DNA from: Bondarzewia mesenterica
Lineage: Eukaryota > Basidiomycota > Agaricomycetes > Russulales > Bondarzewiaceae
Length of the DNA stretch: 17,797 nucleotides
Reading direction: 5' to 3'
NCBI GenBank assembly: GCA_004802705.1
Contig: SGPL01000628.1
Span: 1 to 17,797, forward strand
Positions 10,085 to 17,797 of the stretch are shown here, in pieces. Numbering within the stretch: the first letter of the stretch is position 1; each line of letters starts with the position of its first letter. The notes beneath the pieces were generated by a model. That model saw only the letters and a list, made by a program, of their open reading frames with translations, was not told where the DNA came from and searched no databases. Position numbers and translations under genes: made by a program.

Positions 10085-10713
10085 AGTTACACAACTATTT
10101 CAGATGCTCGCCGATGACCCTATACTATTTTTTATTTTGCTTAGCCCAACCATCTGAGACACTCATCGATGATTCCCATGCTATTTTTTATTTTACTCAG
10201 CCCAACTGTCTGAGACCATCGCTGACAACCCCTATACTATTTTTCATTTTACTCGGCCTAACTGTCTGAGACACTCGCCGACGACCCCTATACTATTTTT
10301 CATTTTGCTCGGCCAACTGTCAAAGACACTTGCCGATGACCCCTATACTATTTTTCATTTTGCTCAGCCCAACTGTCAGAGACACTTGCCGATGACCCCT
10401 ATACTATTTTTCATTTTGCTCGGCCCAACTGTCAGAGACACTCGCTGATGGCCCCCACACTACTTTTTACTTTGCTCGGCCCAACCATTTGAGATGCTCA
10501 CCGACAACTCATACATTAGTTTTTATATTGCTCGGCCCACTCATATTAGATGATCACCAATGACCTTTATAATATTTTTTATTCTACTGGGCCCAACTAT
10601 CTTAGACTATCTTAGCTGAAATGCTAGTTGGGCCCAAATCCGCTAGACCGTCTCAGTCGCTGAAAATGCAAGTTCGGCAAGACTATCTTAGATGGTAGTA
10701 AGTGACTGAATAG
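10085..10713 (+). repeat. 56-bp tandem array, right direct copy (CpG-rich)
   Basis: Two units (10085-10202) pair with the inverted array at 6905-7137. The rest (10203-10713) is a direct copy of 6161-6817: about seven units with core GCTCGGCCCAACTGTCAGAG and linker ATACTATTTTTCATTTTG, then the tail ending GTGACTGAATAG. I count 17 CpG between 10203 and 10713 against 3 in the left copy; many sites read CG here and CA or TG there. The array ends within a few bases of the last cysteine codon of a gypsy Gag zinc knuckle. Confidence 0.85.
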
Positions 10714-10715
10714 TG

Positions 10716-12004
10716 TGAGTCCTTAGCTCGATGCCCAATTTTGCTGCACCTGAAGCAGCGTCCTTTGTCCATATACTGCTTTTTGTCCTTTTCTGATAGA
10801 GTGTTGGTGGCCCGTACCTTCGCCTTTCCTTTTTACTCCTTTCGTTCTTTACCTCTGTCTACATCCATAGTGTCTGAGTTGCGTGCTTTGCTTCCCCTTA
10901 GTACCCAACTTCCTTTGTCCTTTTGGGAGGATTGGTGTCTTCCGAGGAAGGACTGTAGCTTGCGCCACTGGTTGTTGGCTGTGGCGGCATCCTTGTACCA
11001 GTCCTCGATTTTGGTAGATATTGGGTTTTTTCGGTAAACTTCTTTTATGATTGCCGGGTTTAGTGCCTCCATGAAATACTCGATGAGTGCGAGGCTTTCG
11101 GTTATTTCAGATTCTGACACCAGGTTTGCGAATTCGGCGATGAAGTCATCTGCCATTCATTTTTCTTGTCTGATCTGGGATAGTTTCATCCTAGCATTTG
11201 CTGCGATGTTAGTGTCAGCAAATTAAGCGATGAAAGCTTCCTCAAAGTCTTTCTAGGTCCCATAGTCATCTTTTTCCTCATACTTTTCTATCTTCAACTG
11301 CTTTCAGGTTTTGGCCATCCCTCCTTCCAGATATGATAAGGCGAAGAGAACTTTTCTCTGTTCATTTACAGTCCCAGCATTATTCAAAAATTCTTTTGAT
11401 TTCACCCTAAAATAGACCTTACATTCCAGGATGAAGAGCCGAGAGCTTTCTCTTTACCCATTAAATGGGGAGGGAGTCTTGATCTTTAGTCCTGATTTGG
11501 TTGATGGTGCAGTTGTCATTCCTTGTACAGAAGGTGGAGGTGAAGGTGGAGGTGGGTTTGGTGGTAATGGGTTGGGAGCCTGCAGTTGGGTAGGCTGAGA
11601 TGGGTTTATGTTAATGGGAGGAGGGGGCAGTGCAGGTGCAGGTAGTCCTTAGTTTAGTTGGGGAGGGGGAGTCAGGTTTACAACCTGAAGGTCATCGTGG
11701 AGTTCCTGGTGGATGCTTGTTTGTGGGGATAAGGCGGATGGACTGTTAGTCCTTGATGGCCCAGTTGACGTGTTTCTGCAGTTATTTATATGAAGAGCAG
11801 CCGAGGATACAATAGTTCCTCCCTAGATTTCTGTAGGTAGTGGTTCTCCTGTTTTGTTAAACAGTCAAGTGCAGTGCTGAGTGTGATAATGGATAGGGTA
11901 GGTGGGTTTCTCTTCATCCTTATGCGTATCCGGGTGTGTTCTTGTGATGTATGTTCTAAGCAATGAGCTGTATCTTGACCCTGCAGGGATCTGGACCCCC
12001 ACAT
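10716..12004 (-). pseudogene. Ty3/gypsy Gag relic, truncated at the zinc knuckle
   Basis: One frame runs from 12004 down to 10716 with nine stops and no frameshift that I can see. The N-terminal part is followed by a Pro-rich stretch (PNPLPPNPPPPSPPPSVQG, about 11520-11575). Then comes a Retrotrans_gag domain: KIKTPSPFNG, RLFILECKVYFRV, NEQRKVLFALSYLEGGMAK, KDFEEAFIA and MADDFIAEFANLV, followed by IEYFMEALNPAI, IEDWYKDAATANNQWRKL, MDVDRG and KGRCFRCSKIGHRAKD. Stops sit where the family has Trp (after GMAKT, after DDYGT), Arg (before MADDF) or probably Gln. The knuckle keeps CX2CX4H (10757-10731), but the last Cys codon (10716-10718) reads Ser exactly where the array starts. No pol follows. 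CpG content is higher than in the copia relic, suggesting a younger copy. Confidence 0.88.
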
Positions 12005-12008
12005 CCTT

Positions 12009-12127
12009 CAGTGGATATGACAGGCTTAACTCTCACTAGCCAGAGTTGGACTCAAATGGGTGTTTTCAGAGGTGAGCCAGCACCGGCCAGCGTGGCATGA
12101 GAATGGGTTTATTTCCTGCTGGCCAGT
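12009..12127 (+). repeat. Left terminal inverted repeat
   Basis: Pairs with 13064-13183 at about 85 percent. It includes TATGACAGGCTTAACTC, AGAGTTGGAC, AGAGGTGAGC, GGCATGAGAAT and ends CTGGCCAGT. Confidence 0.85.
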
Positions 12128-13063
12128 AGAACTTTCAATCCTATTTAAATCCATATCTTGAGAGAGGAGTATTAGTGCATTATAGTATTAGGCGGTATGG
12201 TAATCATTACATCTGGCTGGTCCATTTGCCAGCCAGTGAGGTAAAATAGAGAGGGTAGAGAAAAATCAGAGATGGCAAAATGTCATTTAAACAAGGGTCA
12301 TATGAAATATGATCTTAAACTAGTGAGTGGGACATTATTATCAACTTAATTGAAGGAGAATATTAATGAGCATGTAAAGATCACAACAGGTTTGCCACAC
12401 TTGTTGCCTTAAGAAGTTAGCTGCATAGGAGACATTATTGTCAGATGCATTGATAAAATACATGTAGCTGAAAAATGGTAAAAGTGCAGTAGCCTAGGGT
12501 CTGTATATACCACAAAATGTAAAAAGTGACCAAATACAATTCATTATAATTTGTCTGTTATCAGCCACTAGGTAAAGGTCAAAAAACATAATTATGAAAA
12601 TCACTCATGGAAATTTTAATAAGCCCAATTGTTCTACTGAAATTGATACTGGCTAGTGCAGAGTTTAATAAAGATCAGGGGATGCCACATCTGTAGCAAT
12701 ACAAGATGCTGAAGAATTATCAGCCAGCTGGTCAGAAATAAGTATAAAACTGATAGGTCTGAAAAGGACTGTAAATAGTTCATACATCATAACAAAATCA
12801 TGAGGAGCATGGGGTGTTTATGTAAATTAAGAGAAGATCACCACAAAGTAGAAAGAGAAGTTAAAAGAAATCAGCTGATGGGCACTGCATCGGGTATCAG
12901 ATCATCTGCTCTAATAGTTTAGGCATATCGGCTGATGGGTTCACTTATTAAGATAAGATCATCTGAGGTCAGGAGCCACCAATATTGCTAAAATAAATTT
13001 ATAAATTTATACATATCTCACTATATGAGAGTTTCCAACCCCATCAACTAATAAAAGATATAG

Positions 13064-13183
13064 CACTGGCCAGTGAGTTATAAACCTATTCTCATGCCAT
13101 GCTGGCCAGTGCCAGCTCACCTCTAAAAATACCTATTTGGGTCCAACTCTAGCTAGTGGGAGTTAAGCCTGTCATACTCACTG
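13064..13183 (-). repeat. Right terminal inverted repeat
   Basis: Reverse complement of 12009-12127, with ACTGGCCAGT at its inner end and CACTG at its outer end. Differences from the left copy are almost all C/T or G/A. Confidence 0.85.
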
Positions 13184-13187
13184 AAAG

Positions 13188-13326
13188 GGCTGGGACCCCT
13201 AGTGGTAGGATGCTTTCGGACGAAATAGTGGCTGGTTCCTTTGGGATAGGAACATTTGCAGATATCTACACCGACAATGCTGCTATCTGCTGTTGCTCTG
13301 GTGCCCCTTAGTGCTTCTCTGAGGAT
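13188..13326 (-). pseudogene. Possible upstream part of the gypsy Gag frame
   Basis: On the minus strand about 46 codons are open after a TAG, reading EALRGTRATADSSIVGVDI and then YPKGTSHYFVRKHPTTRG up to the TIR element. If the TIR element is a later insertion, this would join the frame that resumes at 12004 and reads VQIPAGSRY. I do not recognise the peptide, and Gag N-termini are poorly conserved, so the link rests on position only. Confidence 0.35.
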
Positions 13327-13949
13327 TAGCTACTTTGGGCTTTTTGTTGCTTAGGTTTTTTAAGCCTTCAAGCGTAACTAGGTATGTCTATAGTCCCTGG
13401 TCTGGGTTCAATTTCAGGTTCATTTGTGAGAGCTTGATATAGTTGTCAAGATGCCCTGTGTCTGGTGGTGTGACTTGATAGTCATGCCAGTTCTGGTGCT
13501 GTTTTTGGTTGTTGTCTATGAGGATTCGATCTGACGCTTAGGCTAAGGCTAAGGTCAAGCTGAGGTGACATCAAAGGCAGGGGCTGGCACCCTGTATCCT
13601 ATTGTGCACAAGTCTAGGCTAATACAGAGTATAGACCAAGTATATCAAGCTGAAGAAGAAAGAAGCTGCTGTGAAGACATAAGTAGCACCTACTGCGGTG
13701 CATGGACCATTGCTACATACTTGTACAGAGGCACAAGTGAGGGGAGAGATCAAGTAGATAAGGAGATCANAGCTGATTAGACTGCCTTGTTAGAAGTATA
13801 GGTAACTNTGTGTCTATTCATAGAAAGATAAGAAAACAAATTGTACAGGTACTGTTCATGACACACTGCACTCTATTCAATGACATGATACAGTTAGATC
13901 ACTCACCTCCTTGATGAATTCTTCATCATCTTGTCCATCAAGTTAATCA
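13327..13949. other. Probable gypsy leader or LTR remnant, no clear gene
   Basis: This sequence is richer in GC than the regions to its right and lies 5' of the gypsy Gag relic, where a leader and 5' LTR would be. I could not identify LTR ends or a primer-binding site. A plus-strand open frame at 13565-13780 has no recognisable content and is probably chance. A short triplet-like run of AGGCTAAGGCTAAGGTC occurs at 13540-13556. Confidence 0.3.
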
Positions 13950-16330
13950 CAGTCCTCAGCATCCCTCTCAATGGCAGTGGCAGTGACATCTCCCTTGCCT
14001 ATCATCACAACATGAATGCTGCTCGTAGCAGTGCAAGCATGATTGCTTATCTATCATCTNCAGATTGCTCCTATCTATTTCACNCATTATCCTTCAGCAT
14101 GCTCATAACCTGAAGCACATACTCTATATATTCACTTACATATTCTCATGCCATCAATGATACCCATAGCTTGAATTGCCTCAACTCTATCACCCACANA
14201 TCTTCAAGTCAGTTCATTACCTCTGGCATCAACAACTCAACATGCTCTGCTCCCCCTAGCAGCAACACATCCCCCACCTTCTTCAGCTCCTCACACCTCT
14301 CTCTCTTCTATGCTCACCTTCTTTCCCTTTTTTGCCACAGCCAATGTAGTCCTTCACCTCTGCCTCACTTAAGAATGGCTCATCTTACACAGTCATCTTC
14401 AGCAGCTGGTAGCTCATCCAGACTATGGACATAAACATCTGCTCTTCACTTGCATTCACTACATCAGTTAGCTCAAATGTTCATCTGCATAAGCCACTCA
14501 NTAATCCTCAAACCTTATATAGGCTGCTCGATATCCATTGAGTTATGAACAGCTTCATTGACCAGAAGTATGACAGCTTGAACATCTTGAGTAGAAATTC
14601 ACACATCTTTGTCATCACAAANAATATCTTCGCTCTCAAATTCTTCTTCATCTCCAACATCGCCACTACCTTATCTAGCTCTACATTGAATTCCTTCATC
14701 CCCTTCACCTTTGTGTCTCATAGTCATTGCACTTACATTGTAAAGTTCTTATCCATCATCTCTGCATATAAAAACAGCTGCTCATTCCTCAACAGAAATT
14801 GTGATATCTTATCCCTATCCTTCAATAGGATATCTGCATTCATNACGACAGTCTTTTACTTCTTNCCATCAACTATAGATGCATATAAGTTTGATGCAAT
14901 AGACTTGTATAACATGATACAGCTTTAGCATAATAGACGTGTTCAGTGAGATACAGGTCTAGTGCGATAGACTTATATCTTCATGCATATAAATTGATCA
15001 TCCACTCATTGATGTCATAGATGATCACCATTCAGTCCAACAGCATGTTNTTCTATGCAATATATTACACAAGTTGGTTCTTCTTCTTGTCCACCTCACC
15101 TTGTGTTATCTTGCTCCCTCCATCTTTTGTAGCAGCAGCAGCCTTCTCAAGACTCAATGGCAACTTCCTCACCCTCTTTCTTAACTTGCATCACTCACTT
15201 TAACAGTGCTACTCACCGGTGCTGCCCCCCAGCTATCAGCACCCTCCTCTCCTTTTTTCTTGCCTCAGTCTACTCAATTGCCAATGTCTTCTCTCACTCA
15301 GATTGGTCCACCTTTATTGTGTCCATGTTCACATGCTCTCACTTTATCAGNATTAGGATTGAGTTATCCCACTATTAGATCTCCTCCTGCAGACTCTTCA
15401 ACATCTCTCACATTGCCTGCTTGTTGATCAGCCATGCATTCCACTGCCCATATACATTCTTTATCCCTGGCTCCTCCTCCAGCTTCATCTTCATAAATTC
15501 TAGAAATTCTTTCACTGCTACAGCCCAAGCCACTTGTCTCACTNTAGCACACTCTCCTCTATGTCCTCCATACCCTCCTCATCTGGCTTGAATGTCAGCA
15601 ATGCAGGCACTTGCTCATCTACATTTATATCCTTCATCAATACAGTCCCATCTATCTCTATTAACCAAATCTACTCACCCCTTTCACCTTCTTCACGTGC
15701 TTCACCTTCTTCAGTGGCATATCAATTAATATTGATTTAATGAGGTTTAATTAGAAGGACAATGGATGTCATAGAAGCTGCTTGCAGTGCAGCAGAAAGA
15801 GATCAATGGTCTTTAAGTGATTTGATNATTTATGATCACCTTCTTTTCAAACACATGACACTCATTATCATATAATGCTTCAGCAAACTGCCTCACTCCT
15901 TCACTTCTCCAGTCTTACATCACACAGTTATTAGCCATGCATCTTTAAACTGTCTTAGACTCAGTTGCATATAAGTTCATCATGATAAACTTATATCTTG
16001 TTCAACTCAAGCTATGAGATACAAGTACCTCAATCGTGATCTGTTGTTGCTTAATGTCCATATGCACCAAGTTTATACATATTTATCACATGGGTCTTTT
16101 ACTCGCACTCATTGATCTTAGCTCTTCATCACCACACTGTTCTTCTGATAAGTGCTTAATATTCTACACATTGTGTCAACCTNTCACTTATATCATGGCC
16201 TCTGCCAATTTCTACAAGGCATCCTTATTGCTGACTAAGCATCCTTCCCTTCACTCTCACACTTCATACCCTTATTTTATCCCAACCCACTAGTGTATAA
16301 TCCATAGTGTTGCCATGCCTGAGCAATACT
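13950..16330 (-). pseudogene. Unrecognised decayed coding region, Lys/Glu-rich
   Basis: On the minus strand, coding-like stretches appear in shifting frames. They include QFAEALYDNECHVFEKKVII (about 15890-15830), DEQVPALLTFKPDEEGMEDI (about 15620-15560), a segment with WAVAVKEFLEFMKMKLEEEP then GIKNVYGQWNAWLINKQAM (15530-15420), MDTIKVDQSE, ARKKGEEGADSWGAAPVSS (about 15270-15210), SLEKAAAATKDGG (about 15160-15120), YDINEWMINLYA (about 15020), ADILLKDRDKISQFLLRNEQ (about 14840-14780), then VKGMKEFNVELDKVVAMLEM and SEAEVKDYIGCGKKGKK (about 14370-14320). Stops and at least three frame changes break it. The low-hydrophobicity, acidic-basic composition suggests a helical or coiled-coil protein. 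I do not recognise a family; it may be a transposon protein or a dead host gene. The ends are approximate. Confidence 0.5.
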
Positions 16331-17065
16331 TTATATCACACTCATGCATACAGACATCTTTGGCCTCATAAAATATGTTCAATATTTCATTTTTATTTCA
16401 TTATTTCATAGCCCAATGTTCCCTCACTCTGCTTATTATACTAATACAATTCACTATCTTATCTAAACCATATAAACACAGTTTTAACTATATCTATCTT
16501 CTATCAATGTCACTGCATCTGCTATTTCATCTTATAGAAATTATTTATAATGAGTATATTGACATCAGGATCAAATGATAACGTGTGGAGCTGCATGATG
16601 TCCTCTAATTGATTTTGTACTCCTTCTATTATTTATTTATTTATAGTGCAACCCTTCTATGACTATATACTGTTCAACTATGTCTGCTCAGTGTGCACTA
16701 CTTAGTGCTCCTTCACATAGCTTTCCTTCTCTACTTCACAAATTAGTTATAGTCTTCTATTACAGCCTTTTATCCTCTAATAAAATCTTATATTGTGTTT
16801 GACCTCTTGTCAATATAAACTTATAAAATTTCATGATTTTACTTAGCAGCTCATATAATCTATCACAAAATAACTTTTATCAGTACTCACAATATTTTTT
16901 TCTATTGTGTTGTGTCTAATATACAATTATTGATGATATTTTATTAAGTGATCACTATTTTGACATAAAACCCCCTCAGCCTTCTTAGACTCAAGCATGA
17001 TCACGGTAATACTCATTGACATAAGGAGTTGAGCACAAGATGAAAGAGCTGAATGAGAAGTTGAC
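16331..17065. other. Very AT-rich stretch without recognisable gene
   Basis: Strongly AT-rich, with TTTATTTATTTATT at about 16630-16645. No domain, RNA gene or array is seen. A plus-strand open frame at 16375-16578 is Phe/Leu/Ile-rich, as expected by chance in such sequence. It may be the decayed downstream part of the aspartic-peptidase element to the right. Confidence 0.4.
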
Positions 17066-17760
17066 TTATCTTTGAATGATATCAAGCTCATCAATAGCCT
17101 CTTGCAATATTTGATATTTTATCAATTGGTCAAGACTTGAGGAGATAACACTGCTTACTGTAAACTCATCTAGTAGGAGCAAAAAAGGGTTGCACATTAT
17201 CACATCTAGATGAATATTGATAAAACACTTAGTAGCAATGCAAAATTGCTTCTCAGAATGCAATGCCCATTATGTCACAATAATCTGCAAGAGGGGCAGT
17301 GTGTAAGCATAATATTTTGTCATGTTAAAAGCCAAGAAGTATGCTATAGGCTGGGCTGCTGATGACATGTGACATGCACTTGAAGATAGAGTATAATATC
17401 ACCAATGAGAAATAGAACATTGCACATGAGACTTAGTAACTCATCAATTTTACCATTTGTAGACTGCATATTGAGGCAGATGTCAGGATCATATGCGAGA
17501 GTGAGCGAGTTATGAACTCTATCTGATATTGCAATGATCTACAAATTAGGATCAACAATGCTTTCAATATGCTACTAGTTGTTAACAAGTGGAAATATAA
17601 AATGCAATGCCAATAACTCCTTCATGACCATTAGCACATCATGATCCTCAGGTGCAGTTAAGCATAAGTATATCTCATAAGGGTTTGAAATAACAAACAT
17701 GCCTTCTAGTGGATCAGTCATTTATTATACACTATTAGGATCTAGCTATCTATTGAACAA
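17066..17760 (-). pseudogene. Retropepsin-like aspartic peptidase protein of a basidiomycete retroelement (relic)
   Basis: Minus-strand motifs from 17721 down: MTDPLEGMF, then HIESIVDPNL-stop-IIAISD (about 17570-17520), LTLAYDPDICLNMQSTNGKI, DELLSLMCNVLFLIGDI and LYLQVHV. After a one-base frame slip comes SSPAYSILLG (17357-17331). This matches, from my knowledge of Agaricomycete elements, the pattern VDPGSQI(I/V)AMS ... YDP ... LNMQSANG ... LYLQVHVI ... PAYDILLGRPF. The catalytic D-P-G-S here reads D-P-N-L (17553-17542) followed by a stop, so it is inactive. A further open stretch (17263-17066) with NIHLDVIMCNPFLLLLDEF and KYQILQEAIDELDIIQR probably continues the protein. The upstream end lies near or beyond the window edge. 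Confidence 0.72.
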
Positions 17761-17797
17761 TGATTGAATGATCAAAAATCATCTTCAACAAGTTCCT
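17761..17797. other. Window edge, nothing recognised
   Basis: The last bases are too short to assign. They lie just upstream of the peptidase relic and may belong to its preceding Gag-like part. Confidence 0.3.

Larger units (their letters stand above)
6905..10202. mobile_element. Candidate foldback-like element with arms made of tandem repeats
   Basis: The arms (6905-8396 and 9018-10202) are inverted copies, each a 56-bp array outside and a 181-bp array inside, around a 620-base spacer. Foldback elements such as Drosophila FB and Galileo have long inverted ends built of tandem repeats and often no gene, which is the resemblance. Against this, the outer ends are not symmetrical: the right side continues with a direct array to 10713, the left side has 87 unmatched bases and then a direct array. 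No target duplication could be defined. An inverted duplication of a satellite array that never moved is an equally fair reading. Confidence 0.45.
12009..13183. mobile_element. Non-autonomous TIR element nested in the gypsy 5' region
   Basis: The ends are inverted copies: 12009-12127 and 13064-13183, both starting CAGTG(GA/AG)TATGACAGGC. I count about 18 differences in 119 aligned bases, nearly all transitions. The interior (about 940 bases) has no coding sequence. It carries several TGGCCAG or CAGCCAG motifs near the ends and a partial direct duplication (GCTGATGGG with ATCATCTG at 12875-12920 and 12931-12970). CAGTG ends recall hAT-type elements, but no 8-base target duplication is found: the flanks are ACATCCTT and AAAGGGCT. 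GGACCCC lies outside both ends (11993-11999 and 13193-13199) and may mark a target repeat. The family is unassigned. Confidence 0.75.

Noticed and set aside
10741..11037. Plus-strand open frame of 98 codons
   Set aside because: It is the antisense shadow of the gypsy Gag frame, which has a recognisable Gag domain and zinc knuckle on the minus strand.
12001..13191. 8-base hAT-type target duplication around the TIR element
   Set aside because: The immediate flanks (ACATCCTT and AAAGGGCT) do not match; only a displaced GGACCCC is shared.
14545..14928. Plus-strand open frame of 127 codons, the longest in the window
   Set aside because: It is Ser/Phe/Ile-rich without a domain and lies opposite the charged minus-strand coding relic, which explains the open frame better.
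1..17797. tRNA, rRNA or other RNA genes
   Set aside because: No cloverleaf with conserved A and B boxes and no rRNA core sequence could be found by eye.
1..17797. Telomeric or subtelomeric tract
   Set aside because: No run of TTAGGG-type repeats is present; the arrays have 56-bp and 181-bp units.

Overview
This window looks like a decayed, repeat-packed stretch of a filamentous fungal genome, most likely a basidiomycete of the Agaricomycetes. The evidence is three retroelement protein relics with basidiomycete-style motifs (a Ty1/copia polyprotein, a Ty3/gypsy Gag and a DPGSQ-type aspartic peptidase), low GC, no intact gene and no bacterial features. No reading frame appears functional. Every recognisable coding stretch lies on the minus strand and carries many stops, mostly explicable as C-to-T or G-to-A changes (TGG to TAG/TGA, CAA to TAA, CGA to TGA). 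Isolated N bases are scattered through much of the window.

Layout, left to right. 1-385: short tandem repeats around a CTCGGCCCAAC(T/C)GTCAGAGAC-type core. 386-1813: AT-rich, no gene. 1814-6119 (minus): a nearly full-length copia polyprotein relic with Gag, zinc knuckle, protease, DD35E integrase, RT and RNase H. 6161-6817: a 56-bp tandem array. 6905-10713: a large inverted structure. Its left arm (6905-8396) is an inverted 56-bp array plus a 181-bp array, the spacer (8397-9017) has no gene, and the right arm (9018-10202) is the mirror image. A direct copy of the 6161-6817 array follows to 10713. 10716-12004 (minus): a gypsy Gag relic cut at the last cysteine of its zinc knuckle. 12009-13183: a 1.2-kb element with 119-bp terminal inverted repeats, nested in the gypsy 5' region. 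13188-13326: a short further piece of possible Gag frame. About 13950-16330 (minus): an unrecognised, heavily mutated Lys/Glu-rich coding relic. 17066-17760 (minus): a relic of a retropepsin-like protein.

The most interesting object is the inverted array at 6.9-10.2 kb. Both arms carry the same order of unit variants and the same irregular spacing (181, 160, 181, 181/182, 174/175 bp), differing by one unit, so they arose by inverted duplication of one array. It resembles a foldback element, and transcription across it would give a hairpin of over 1 kb. A second signal is differential CpG decay: the right-hand 56-bp array keeps 17 CpG, while its direct copy at 6.2-6.8 kb keeps 3, with CA or TG in their place. 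Together with the transition-type stops, this suggests cytosine methylation or RIP-like mutation acting on copies of different age. The elements do not form an operon or pathway; this is nested repeat accumulation.
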